Source of the DNA: Dipodascopsis uninucleata var. uninucleata
Taxonomy: Eukaryota; Ascomycota; Lipomycetes; Lipomycetales; Lipomycetaceae
Length of the DNA: 64,000 nucleotides
Reading direction: 5' to 3'
Assembly: GCA_030568195.1 (NCBI GenBank)
Contig: JAJLTO010000003.1
Span: forward strand, 208,501 to 272,500
Positions 1 to 10,268 of the stretch are shown here, in pieces. The first letter of the stretch is position 1, and every line of letters starts with the position of its first letter. The notes under the pieces were generated by a model. It saw only the letters and a list, made by a program, of their open reading frames with translations, was not told the DNA's origin and did no database searches. The translations under genes were made by a program, and so were the position numbers.

Positions 1-1
1 C

Positions 2-604
2 CAAAATGCTATTATTTACTTGGGTGGCCAGCTCTCATTGGGCCTACTTGTTTTATTGTCTCTACCTGTTGACTGCCTTGCATTAGGTGCGAGCAGCCTC
101 ATCTTTGTTGGCACGTATCCACTTTTCAAGCGTGTTACATATTATCCTCAGCTTATCCTTGCCTTTACCTTCAACTGGGGTGCTATGCTTGGGTTTCCAG
201 CTATAGGAATATGGGATATTCCATCAATGGCAGCACTTTATGCTAGTGGAATTTGCTGGACTATGGTTTACGATACAATTTACGCTCACCAGGACAAGCG
301 TGACGATATTTTAGTAGGTATCAAGTCTACTGCCCTTGCATGGGGTGATAAAACTAAGCCGATCATGAAAGCTGTAACGGCTGCTCAGCTTGGATTCTTG
401 ACCGTAGCTGGTATTACTAGCGGAATGGGTATGCCTTTTTATGCCGCAGTTACTTGGGCCGGTTATCGTCTATACAATATGATTTCTAAAGTTGACCTGG
501 ATTCACCTGTAAATTGTTGGAAGTGGTTTGTAGATAACATAAAGACAGGTGGTGTCATTTTCGGAGGAATATTTCTCGATTATCTCAGTACTCTTTTTCT
601 ATAG
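2..604 (+). CDS. COQ2: 4-hydroxybenzoate polyprenyltransferase, 3' part (COQ2)
   Basis: This is the C-terminal 200 residues of a UbiA-family prenyltransferase; the reading frame is open to the left edge, so the 5' end lies outside the window. COQ2 attaches the polyprenyl tail to 4-hydroxybenzoate in the mitochondrial inner membrane, the first membrane-bound step of coenzyme Q synthesis. The sequence shows the family stretch GASSLIFVGTYPLFKR near the visible start. The second Asp-rich motif, YDTIYAHQDKRDD, binds the Mg-diphosphate in this family. Several hydrophobic membrane segments follow. The C-terminus WKWFVDNIKTGG resembles other fungal COQ2 proteins. It converges with the BOL1 gene, with 154 bp between the two stop codons. 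Family assignment is firm; heme A farnesyltransferase (COX10) is less likely because of the GASSL and YAHQDK motifs. Confidence 0.93.
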   Translation, partial: QNAIIYLGGQLSLGLLVLLSLPVDCLALGASSLIFVGTYPLFKRVTYYPQLILAFTFNWGAMLGFPAIGIWDIPSMAALYASGICWTMVYDTIYAHQDKRDDILVGIKSTALAWGDKTKPIMKAVTAAQLGFLTVAGITSGMGMPFYAAVTWAGYRLYNMISKVDLDSPVNCWKWFVDNIKTGGVIFGGIFLDYLSTLFL

Positions 605-758
605 GTCGTAACCATTGGCGATTCAAATTGATATTAGCCCGGTCCTAAGGAAGGGACTAATGATAATATAGTTTTAAAGTTCTAGTACAAATGTCCATAT
701 TTAATATATACATATAAAGCTCGTTGACCATATTCAATGTTTTGACGTGTTTCCTCTC

Positions 759-1325
759 TTAATCACTCTTTTTGGCGCGATCCTCTTCTTCCTTGGGCGT
801 AAGCGTTCTTAACTGTAGAGCATGTACTCCGCCTTCTGCGTTGAGTTCTTTGCTCAAAAGTTGGTAGATCTGTCGATGACGCATCGGTAGACGCTTCCCT
901 TCAAAAGCATGCGAAACTATCTCAAGCCTGTATCAATAAATAAGAGTTAGATTATGTTCTCGTTTTTTACTGCTACATTCTTATTCTTCTGATAGGACAT
1001 GGTAAATTTCAATACTCGTACTTGGAATCGTGTTTTCCACTCACCTGAAATGTGTTTCTTTGCTCACTGAATCTCTCATTGGTGCATGATGTGCATGCTT
1101 GTGAGAGTCATTGAAAATAGTTAATCTCGTGGGTTTCAGATGTTCCGTTATAAGCCAACGAATCCTGTCTTCGTAAGGAGTGTCTGACTTGTTGAAATCA
1201 GGGTCATTCTTCGATACGAACGAAGTTGCGGATGCTGAAGAAGATGACATTCTGTATTGTAGAAAAGATTGCTGTCTTATTCGAGCACTTGACAGCAACA
1301 AACTTCTTCTGTAGATGCTATTCAT
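759..1325 (-). CDS. BOL1: BolA-like protein, mitochondrial Fe-S maturation factor (BOL1 type)
   Basis: Two exons are inferred: 1325-1045 and 927-759, joined across a 117-nt intron with a GTGAGT donor and CAG acceptor, giving 149 residues. The N-terminal 40 residues are rich in Arg and Ser and look like a mitochondrial presequence. The BolA fold follows, with LKPTRLTIFNDSHKHAHHA and, in exon 2, VSHAFEGKRLPMRHRQIYQLL. The second exon ends KELNAEGGVHALQLRTLTPKEEE. These are hallmark BolA motifs, including the HSHKHAxH-like segment and the invariant His before AFEG. Yeast Bol1 works with monothiol glutaredoxin Grx5 in handing [4Fe-4S] clusters to mitochondrial targets. The presequence argues for Bol1 over the cytosolic Bol2. 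It is divergent from the acid phosphatase gene, with 220 bp between start codons, so the two may share a promoter. Confidence 0.93.
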
Positions 1326-1545
1326 AGATTATGCTTTGCAGTCCGCTTTTACAAACGTTAACGTAATTATTATATAACTATCAGTTTTATTACTGATAGT
1401 CAAAAAATGGCGAGATTTTTGTTGCAGTAAAAAATAACGGAGTAGTCTAAATTAATTATCAAGTTGGGAACTACATCCAATGTTATAACTGCTGTTTCCA
1501 ATCCACCTCCATAAACAATCTCACATTAAATTAAATTAGCGAAAT

Positions 1546-3156
1546 ATGGGAGCTCCATTGATTTATGAAGGAATAGACGATCAATATCGATCAGATCTGG
1601 AACTCAAGCAAGTGCAGATACTATTTAGACACGGTAAAACTTCAGTTACTTAGAAAATTATAGTCAAAGTTTACCTGCTAACTTGAGAGTCTATAAACAG
1701 GGGAGCGAACTGCAGTACATAGAAGCATCCAGGAATGGAATAAATGGGGATTTCCAATATTCTGGCCATTATGCGAGTCTTCTAGATCAACCAGAACAGG
1801 AATAATCAATCCACAGGATGGAGGATATTTGACAACTATTGCGTATGAACGAGAGATCGAAACGACCACGAATGAGAACCCATCACCACTGTTTAATAAC
1901 AAGGGCCGCCAGGGCATATGGTTCGTATAAATTATCAAACGTAGTACGCAATGAAGACTCTTTTTACTGACCGAATCATAGCCTGGAAGGGCAACTCACC
2001 GACAGGGGTCGCGTCAGTGGATACAGACTTGGCCAGGAAATTCGAAAGCTCTACATCGACAAGCTCGCTTTTCTTCCAAGAATTTACAGTAATCAAAATG
2101 ACTTATACATGCGTACGACCAGTATTGTCAGATCTCGAGAGACGCTACAACAATTATTCGCTGGCCTTTATCCTATTACGGGCCTCTCGGTAACACCTAG
2201 AATATATGAGAGATTTCCTTTCGAAGAGAATTTATATCCTACTATGCACAATTGTCCACGATTGAAGGAACTTCGCGACCAGTTCCTTGGGGTAATGTCA
2301 AAACACTGGACGCCTAAACTCGAAGGTCCAAGTAATGTTTTGAAAGATATTCTTTCAAGTGAAGATGCTACCATCAAGGTTGGGTCCGGTGGTAAGGCTG
2401 ACAATGCATGGGCAATTATTGATACATATGTGTCGGCAGCCGCTCACAATATCAAGACACCTAGTGGGTTTGAAGATCGACAAACCGTAAATTCGGTTGC
2501 ACGGGCAGCTCTGGAGTCTGAATTTATTGGATATGAACGAAATATGGAGATGAAGAGGCTTGGAATGGGTAATTTTTTACAGGAAGTCCTTCAGAGAATG
2601 ATAGTCGGTGACCGTGTTACGTCCGATGCTGATGAAGCAATTGCTAAACTCGCTGGTAAAAAGCAACCAATGGTGTTTTATAAGGTACCAAAGTTAGCTC
2701 TTTATGCCGCACATGACTCATCTATTGGTGCTATACTTTCTACTCTCGGTGTATTTGATCGTCGGTGGATTCAATTTACATCACATATCGTCTTTGAGCA
2801 TTTTGGAGTAGTCAAACCATCCAGAAAAGGTCTTTCATTCGGTGCCGGATCTCAGCAAGAAAATGAATACGTCAGAATCAAATATAATGGCCGTCCTGTC
2901 GAGATTCCTGCTTGCGCTGCTCCTGGTGACCATTTGGACGGCGAACCATCCTTCTGTACTATGGTGAGTAGGCTTTGTTGAATGAATATTGCGTAAAGTT
3001 TTATTATATCATATACTGACATTTTAATAGTCCGCTTTCAAGAAATTTGTCAAGTTAGTTGCACCTGGAGATAGAAGTATGGAATGTCTACAAAACCTGG
3101 GTCAACAGGCAAAAGAAATTCCAGATCTGGCAAAAGAGCAGAACGTTCAATTATAG
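1546..3156 (+). CDS. Histidine acid phosphatase family protein
   Basis: Four exons are inferred: 1546-1633, 1701-1920, 1982-2963 and 3031-3156, giving 471 residues. Splicing at 1633/1701 creates the catalytic RHGERT motif (residues 28-33); the nucleophile is His29. The family's GQLTDRGR motif opens exon 3, and the proton donor pair HD in AAHDSSIGA lies near residues 347-348. Such enzymes hydrolyse phosphomonoesters through a phosphohistidine intermediate; the substrate cannot be told from sequence. There is no signal peptide before RHG, so it is probably intracellular, unlike secreted phytases. The second donor reads GTTCGT rather than GTATGT or GTAAGT; it was chosen because it alone restores the GQLT frame. 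It converges with cyclin C, 121 bp between stops. Family is certain; exact borders of exon 2 are less so. Confidence 0.86.
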
Positions 3157-3277
3157 AAGATGCAGTTATGAAAAGTGTGACCTAAACTTATGTGATATAT
3201 TTGAAAAACAAATATACAAGATATCAAAACCAATAAAAGCATCATTTGTGCATATACATATCCTTAAATGCCTATAT

Positions 3278-4227
3278 TTATTTCATATTTACAATCGAAG
3301 CTATTAAGTCGCGACATGTGCGTTCATTGTACGCCTCCCATGAATTGTAAAGAGAAATCATTTCTTGAGCGCAGTCAACGACGGCCTCGAGATCAATCCC
3401 ACAAGATGCAAACCAGTCTACTATTTTCTGTAGACGGATACGTATCCGTTCACTCTGTACAGATACTGGAGGAGTACGTAGGACAACAGACAGATATATA
3501 GCCGTCAAAGCGATAATGCTAGGTGGATATAGGAGTGGCAAGTCAGTAATATATGAATCATTTATGACAGACCAAGCCGTTTGCATCTCGTCAGGTGATA
3601 AACCCGCATTATTGCCAGAAGCGCCTAATGCCTTTGAGAGCTGAATAAGAGATCTATAAGGATGGTGAACAATAAGGTAGGTGTCAAGCTCTTCAATCAA
3701 GTAGAACTCACACTCAGCAATCTTTGTTGGATCGTGCGTGATGTATTCCGGCCACAGTGACTTCGCCTCCGCCACAACGGTTCTAATATGTTGAGGACAC
3801 TCCTCCATTTTGCATGCAAGATAGACACATGTAGCTAGTATAACGTACGGATTGGTTTCCTGAACCGCAGATCCTACGTAAAACCGAGCTAGATATACCT
3901 CTGCTGTAGCGAGAGCCTGTTGACGCACTTGGAGATGTCTTCCAAGGCTCTGTATTAAGCTATGAAAAAATATACGAACATGCCGACTGTCTCCAAGTTC
4001 ACTACGGAGTAAGCCAGTTTCAGTCTCGGTTGCAACTCGCTTGCTTTCTAGCTGCTGTCTTGTGAATTGCCAATGTCTATGTTGTGACGAATCCCAGTAA
4101 TTAGCAGCCTGTGAATTATTTAATTACAGTTAGTGATATTCATCGTACAAGCTGGCTCAAAGTGTGCAGTTTCGCCGGGGAAAGAAGAGCTTCACACCAC
4201 TTGAATATGTCTTTATACACCCACCAT
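3278..4227 (-). CDS. SSN8: Cyclin C, Mediator kinase-module cyclin (SSN8/SRB11)
   Basis: Cyclin C pairs with Cdk8 in the kinase module of Mediator and regulates RNA polymerase II transcription. The main exon is 4108-3278. Its in-frame start begins AANYWDSSQHRHW, which needs only a Met in front to match the family N-terminus MAANFW-SSQ-KHW. An ATG at 4227-4225 is followed directly by a GTGGGT donor, and a CAG acceptor precedes 4108, so the first coding exon appears to be the ATG alone, with a 116-nt intron. The product is 277 residues. Visible motifs include YLARFYV, YVILATCVYLACKMEECP with the cyclin-box core, and the tail WEAYNERTCRDLIASIVN. The next upstream gene on the same strand is ARH1, 373 bp away. 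Confidence 0.93.
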
Positions 4228-4600
4228 CCATCTGCAAGTGAGGCCCAAAAGCGGACACCAGGTCTTCTATAATATGTGATAGAAGGAGTATCGAATGCCT
4301 TGTCCTGAAAAGAAACAAAAACCGACTACTGTTGTTGATAGTGTATTTATTTTAACAGTAAAATGCCACTGTTTTTTAAAACGCAACCTACTAACATGGA
4401 TTCGCGGCTGAAGTAATTACCCTAAACCAAACACGATCATGTTGAAATGATGAGTATAGAGCGAATGAATAAATGCGGATACATTTTAAAGGAATCTATT
4501 TACAAGCTTTTCGTTCGTATACATGTAGAAATATTTACAATGAGATCCTATGTGCTCCACGCATTAATCTGTAAGAATAAGGCGCTGGAACTCTATAATG
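4228..4600. other. Spacer between cyclin C start and ARH1 stop
   Basis: This 373-bp spacer holds the cyclin C leader and promoter and the ARH1 3' flank, both read on the minus strand. I see no additional gene and no recognisable regulatory motif beyond general AT-richness. Confidence 0.6.
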
Positions 4601-6304
4601 TTACAATTGAGCAATAATATCGGTAGTGGTCGTGAACTTCTCACGCTCCTTTCCAATAGCCTTTCCTCTCTCGCGCTCAAGATTATCAATACGCAGCCAA
4701 TCTGCCCAAGTGACAATAGGTGCACTTCCGACAATATGGGGCCGCACTCCGGACCATCCTGCCCTGGAACCTAAAGATGTAAACAAGCCTTGGCTAGTAT
4801 TGTCATCCACAATAGCAGAAGCAGTATCAAACGCATCATACATGGTCTCTGCAATAACACCAGAAGGACCTCGTTTAATCCAACCAGACGCATATATACC
4901 TGCAAGTCCGAGGTTGTCATCAGGACCACTAAGTACAGATGGAGACGAGGATGGAGGCGCAATTCGTCCTTCAGAATTGATAAGACAATTATTTCGGACG
5001 TCATAAATAGATTCCAAACCATCTAAAGCGCGAGTCTGGTAGCCAATTGACAAAAAAGCAGTAGAACACGGTATAGTCTTAAGTTCGGCAGTTCCCACGA
5101 CTTTTGTAGAAGGGTCAAGTAGTGGGCCCTGGAGATGAGTATGCTCGAACTCGCTTGCCACGAGAGAGCCGTCAGCAGATGTAGATCCATCTGATAAGAA
5201 TGCCTTTGGAGTCAACAAGAAGTCAAATGTGAAAGATTTTAAAGCACCATCAGAGGAACTTCCAGAACCATTCTGCAAAAGCTGTAAGAATCGCTTGATG
5301 GCTCTAGGAACAGATTTCTTTAATGCAGCAAGATCCTGAACTTCTTTGGCAATAGCAGACATCAACTCTGCCGGCGGTGGAATGAACTTAGCACTCCGCA
5401 AAGTCATTAATTCACGAACTTCTTTATTAGTAAAAGATACCTGGCCAGGACCACGTCTACCAACTATGTGCACAGATTTGATATTTGATTTCGCCAAAAT
5501 GGCAAGAGCATGTTCGGTCATATCAGTTTTTCTAAGATCATCAATGTCGGATAAAAGCATTCTGGCAACATCAAGAGCTACATTTCCGTGTCCAACGACA
5601 ACAGCCTGGTCACCGCTAAGAATGGGATCGAGAGATTGATAATCTGGATGACCATTATACCAGCCAACGAACTGTCTTGCTGAGTAAACACCCCGGATGT
5701 CAGTCCCCTGGATAGAGGAAGACACATCTTTATCAGAGTCTGCGCCATAAGATAAGACTACAGCATCATAGTTTTGACGGAGTACATCGAGATCAACGTA
5801 GTTTGTAGTCAAGGCGGAAAGCTGATCGGTAGACTGCTTTTTTAGACCGACGGTTATGTTACCCAAAAATTGAAAATCCTTGGACTGGGCTACTTCCTCA
5901 AACTTCTCTTGGCAGTTCTGTCAATATCTGTTAGCAATATATAACAGATGATCTGCCTATTAATTCTTCTATGTACAGACCTTGACCTCTGGATGATCTG
6001 GAGCAACGCCGAACCTAGCGAGGCCGAAAGGAACAGGTAGCCGCTCGTACATGTCGACTTTGGCGTGATTTCCTGAAACAAGCCGATAGGCCGTGTAGAA
6101 ACCCGCAGGTCCGGACCCCACGACTGCAACTTTTAGCTTATCAGCTGAAGATGAAATCCCCCGTCTGGCGTAGGACTGACAGTGATAGATGCAACCATAG
6201 ATGTGTCCATTTAATTTTGGTTGGTATCGTGCGATGGACAGCGACGACAGGTTATCAACAATGCAGCCACGGAGGATGGTCACAGGAGGTATAGTGCGGA
6301 ACAT
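4601..6304 (-). CDS. ARH1: NADPH:adrenodoxin/ferredoxin oxidoreductase, mitochondrial (ARH1)
   Basis: Two exons are inferred: 6304-5981 and 5917-4601, joined in phase 0 to give 546 residues. The enzyme passes electrons from NADPH through FAD to mitochondrial ferredoxin, serving Fe-S cluster, heme A and coenzyme Q synthesis. About 50 residues of presequence precede the FAD-binding [17 protein letters not shown] (GSGPAG at 63-68). The exon junction recreates [14 protein letters not shown]. The NADP-binding [14 protein letters not shown] lies near residues 217-230, followed by [19 protein letters not shown]. The C-terminal family signature [15 protein letters not shown] is intact. The donor is GTCTGT, slightly unusual. 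Length exceeds yeast Arh1 by about 50 residues, mostly from Ser-rich loops. It shares pathways with BOL1 and COQ2 nearby, though the neighbourhood may be chance. Confidence 0.95.
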
Positions 6305-7919
6305 AGAGATCTCTGAAGAACAGAGTCAATAGGTAAAATTTCAGTGGATTTTACTTTGGCTGCCGCAGAGGTACGGTGGGCTGCTGTGCTTCTGTTTTTC
6401 TTTCTGGTTTCTAATCTTTCTTTTAAATGATGAGCTTGTAGTTCGTTGCAATTATCACCGTTAATCTATTCAATAATTTACAGGGTTAATAGTGTGAAGG
6501 TGCTTTGGCATAAGTGAAGGGTGCGCCACCAAAAAGATTTTACGAATTTCCCAGCATACTACGACTTGCACAGTGCATCGGGGATAAGGGGATAGAAAAC
6601 AAACAATGGCGTCTAGCAACGTATCATGAAGCTAGTGAGAGCTGTTGTTGCCGTTTGGGCGAGCGTATTGAAGCCGAAGTCGGTCAGACTGAAAGGAGTT
6701 TACGCCGCGGGCCACCGCTAAAAATGGGAGTAATTCTTCGCCTGTAAGAAGAGTCATACTTTTTAAAGTGCATTGCCGATCCTAAACTGGCGTTTGAACC
6801 GGCTCTTTTCGCTTTGCATACTATGCTCGTGACGAGAAACAGAGCATGAACTAGCAAATTCATTAAGCCTATGTCCGCATCGTGGCTGCTGTCCGTAGTC
6901 TACACGCAAATTATGCACACAGAGCAACATATATATGCACATATGCACATATGCACATACGTATATATATATATTTGTAGTATTCTCGTAGTCTACTTGC
7001 ACCTGCGCAAAGAAAGTCCTTTCACTAGAGACTTTTGCAACGATTTATAGAATCTGCAATTCTTTCGCTACTGCCTATAGGAAAGCCGCCGGGTCGTGCC
7101 TTGACCGTCACGCTTGTCGCCTAATACGTCAGCAGTACGCAGTATACTGACCGCAGTCTGCTTTAGCTTCAGCTTGACAGACGCACAAAAGAACAAAAAA
7201 AGGGCACAACTGGCACATAGTGTTTCGTTCGTGACGGAGCCTGGCATAGATACTGGATAATATCAACAACATTGCACGACGCACAAGACCGGTCCGTCCG
7301 AGCTTGTCATACAAAAGGAGACCGCTGTTTTTCACTTTTAAGGCACATACGCTACACGTGCTACAGGCACCTGGTTCGGATCAGCAGTCTTCATATACAC
7401 GAACATACGAATATACGGCACAAACACGTAAAATACGTACTCGACCGTCATTGGAATCATTGTATTTTCAATTACAATAAGCAACAGGGATTATTAGACT
7501 TAACCCAGCAATTCAGGTGCGGTTTCTGCGTTTGCCAACACCAGTCTATTCGCTAATTCTGGAAACTCTTCTGGGAGAATCTGGGGCACCGCATTTATCT
7601 CCAAAACGCCTGGACTTGTATATTAGGGTTTATAACTGTGCCTCACAGAATCCCCCAAGCTAAAGCCCACAGCGCAGTATCAGCACGGCATAACGCTAAC
7701 CAGACAACATATTTGAATACAAAAACAAAAATAGCAGTAACGAAAAAATTAAGTAGAAAAATTTTCAAAAAAAAGAATTAGTCAAGTAGCTCCATCTTAT
7801 TCAGCAGACACGGAAGCTCATAGAACAAAATACTTGCTCTCACACAACCACAGTAGCAGGGCATTAACATATATCAGCACGACACAGAAGGTTAACCTGA
7901 CAACTCTTAGAGTTCAAAA
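6305..7919. other. Promoter-bearing spacer between ARH1 and the NMN adenylyltransferase gene
   Basis: This 1.6-kb spacer lies between the divergent starts of ARH1 and the NMN adenylyltransferase gene. Short open frames here have no family features. It contains a tandem octamer followed by an AT alternating tract at 6933-6974 and an A-rich stretch close to the start of the downstream gene (about 7720-7780), probably leader sequence. No RNA gene was recognised. Confidence 0.55.
6933..6974. repeat. Short tandem octamer plus alternating AT tract
   Basis: Three perfect copies of ATATGCAC occupy 6933-6956, followed by a degenerate step and an alternating TA run to about 6974. It is a simple microsatellite in the ARH1/NMNAT spacer with no obvious function. 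Confidence 0.8.
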
Positions 7920-9587
7920 ATGGATCCTTCTCTAGCTCCCGGATTCGTGCCTCTAAATAATAGATCACAGCCGGCGTTGGCCGCAAAAGATATTCCAGAC
8001 AGGGAGCAGTTTTTGTTGCAAGGTGCACGTGACCTACTGTCAGCTGACACAGAATATTCTAAAAGTCAAGTTGTAGCCCAAGTGCGAAGTGCATCTCCAT
8101 CTGGATCGGAAAGTTCTTCGCTTGGTACGTCCACTAGCTCAGACAGTTTGCAGGAAGACGTTCGCAGAGAAGAATTGGAAGGTAAAAGCTGTGCGACAGT
8201 GGAATACGTGGTTAGCGAAAGTAGAATACAGATGTCGCACGGTATGAGAGATACGGTGGGGACCGGCGGCTCAGCCGAGATTGGCTGGAGTAGCAACACT
8301 ACTATTAGCGGTAATATGGCTGGTGCCAACGTTAATAATCTTATACCCGCTTCTACTGCCAATAGTGGAAGCAACACCAAAAGCGACAGCAGTAGTTCTA
8401 GAGAAGGTAGTATAGACAACAACGTGAACTATAAACGTCCGGGTGAGGCTCGTACGGAGAAAGACATGTCTAGGTCCGTTACTCACGTCGACGATATGGC
8501 TACCATAGAGAGTGCAGCGGCGAGATTGGGGACGGCCGGTGCTTTAACAACCAAGACATCGGACGTGGCAAATAATTCTGGGGAAAGACTGTCGTCTACA
8601 GTAGAAGGAATGCAGCGCGATAGTGATAGCAGCAGCAGTGGTGAAGATGACGAGAGCCAGCATAGACATAAAAAGCCGGAGCTTGTCTTCAATAACAGCA
8701 GCGCAGCTAGCTCAAGTATCTTTGGACCGCCATACTCGCTTAGTGCAAATCGAACACCGCATCAAACTGCGGATCTGGAGGAAGTTCCACATGGAATTTC
8801 ACGTCAGGCCCGTGACCTGGCCAGTTACACGTTTCCTACTCATCGCTTAGCAGACGTCATTCAGGACAGTTCTATGGAGCCACTTGTCATAGTGGCCTGC
8901 GGATCTTTCTCACCCATAACATACTTGCATTTGCGGATGTTTGAGATGGCTATCGATACAATCCGTGAACTCAATAGGTTCGAGGTAGTTGGCGGTTACT
9001 ACTCGCCCGTGTCGGACAACTATAAGAAAGCGGGGCTGGCACCCGCTAACCACCGTGTGCGCATGTGCGAGCTGGCTTGCGAGCGAACATCGTCGTGGCT
9101 TATGGTTGATGCATGGGAAAGTTTACAACTGACCTATCAAAGAACTGCTGTTGTTCTAGATCATTTTGATTATGAAATCAATGTCAGACGAGGTGGTGTG
9201 CGCATGAAGAATGGTCAGCGACGTCGAGTAAAAATTATGTTGCTTGCTGGTGGTGATCTTATTGAGTCTATGGGTGATCCACATGTCTGGGCTGATGCTG
9301 ATTTGCATCACATTTTGGGCAAATATGGCTGTCTGATTGTTGAACGTACCGGTTCTGACGTTCGTTCTTTCTTGCTTTCACACGATATTATGTACGAGCA
9401 TAGAATGAATGTCATTGTTATCAAACAGTTGATTTATAACGATATCTCGTCAACCAAAGTTAGGTTGTTCATCAGACGAGGCATGAGCGTTCAATATCTC
9501 TTGCCTAACTCAGTTATTCGTTATATCGAGGAGCATGGGTTATACGTTGGTATGAGAGAGCCGGTCTCTAATGTTCTAAAATTTTAG
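7920..9587 (+). CDS. NMA1: Nicotinamide-nucleotide adenylyltransferase with long disordered N-terminus (NMA1 type)
   Basis: A single exon encodes 555 residues. The enzyme joins ATP and nicotinamide mononucleotide (or the acid form) to make NAD, the last step shared by the de novo and salvage routes. The catalytic domain begins near residue 319. It contains GSFSPITYLHLRMFE, the nucleotidyltransferase GxFxPxTxxH signature, and VGGYYSPVSDNYKKAGL. Toward the end comes the second ATP-binding motif NDISSTKVRLFIRRG (about 507-521), then VQYLLPNSVIRYIEEHGLY. The roughly 318 residues before it are rich in Ser, Gly, Asn and acidic residues and predicted disordered, longer than the tail of yeast Nma1/Nma2. 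The start at 7920 is the first ATG of a long open frame preceded by an A-rich leader. Confidence 0.95.
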   Translation: MDPSLAPGFVPLNNRSQPALAAKDIPDREQFLLQGARDLLSADTEYSKSQVVAQVRSASPSGSESSSLGTSTSSDSLQEDVRREELEGKSCATVEYVVSESRIQMSHGMRDTVGTGGSAEIGWSSNTTISGNMAGANVNNLIPASTANSGSNTKSDSSSSREGSIDNNVNYKRPGEARTEKDMSRSVTHVDDMATIESAAARLGTAGALTTKTSDVANNSGERLSSTVEGMQRDSDSSSSGEDDESQHRHKKPELVFNNSSAASSSIFGPPYSLSANRTPHQTADLEEVPHGISRQARDLASYTFPTHRLADVIQDSSMEPLVIVACGSFSPITYLHLRMFEMAIDTIRELNRFEVVGGYYSPVSDNYKKAGLAPANHRVRMCELACERTSSWLMVDAWESLQLTYQRTAVVLDHFDYEINVRRGGVRMKNGQRRRVKIMLLAGGDLIESMGDPHVWADADLHHILGKYGCLIVERTGSDVRSFLLSHDIMYEHRMNVIVIKQLIYNDISSTKVRLFIRRGMSVQYLLPNSVIRYIEEHGLYVGMREPVSNVLKF

Positions 9588-10268
9588 ATTTTTCTTTGAA
9601 AATGATTCTTTTTTTTTAAAAAAAATATATGTGAGTTATTATTGTAAGAAACCAATGGTGGTTTGGCTTGGTGTGAATGCCAACCTTTTATCTTTTTGGT
9701 AACTGTCGAAGATATAATGATACATCTGATCGGCAGTGTCATACTCTTTCCTGATGTTTGGCTTTTTGTTTACGGGACTGAGCATGAATTACAATTATCT
9801 ATCATGTCTGTTGTTGGTGCTTTTTAATTTGTGATGATTATGACAATGTTGATGATGATACAGACAGAAGAACGGGAGCAATTTTCGATTGAATAGATAA
9901 TGAATGCTACTGAGTTAATGGTTTCTCATTTCAATTTTATTACCAGAAAAAACGAACTTCTAATGATGATTTACGTTTCCTGTTGTTTCGGTGTTAACTC
10001 CATGCAAAGCACATGCGTTTGTGAAAATTTTTTTGACTATTGATTGTTATATACTACTATATCAATCTCACAGAAGGTATAATACAATGAAATATGAACT
10101 TATGTACAGAAAAACCGTATGAAACTGCAAGTAGGGAAATTGATCTATTGAATATACAATAATGGATTTGAATTGGTCATTGTAAAAAAAGTGTACAGCG
10201 AAAACAAGAATATTGCAGTTGTAGATATCTTCCAAACAGAAATTTTGCGTTCTATACTTCGAAACGTT
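9588..10268. other. 3' flank between NMNAT and the LYR gene
   Basis: This 680-bp stretch is the shared 3' flank of two convergent genes. It is strongly AT-rich, with homopolymer T and A runs right after the NMNAT stop codon that probably belong to its 3' end. No open frame or RNA gene was recognised. Confidence 0.6.

Noticed and set aside
6780-6880. Possible tRNA on the minus strand (GGTTCAAAC)
   Set aside because: The B-box-like sequence lacks the paired C after the T-loop and no A-box lies at a proper distance.
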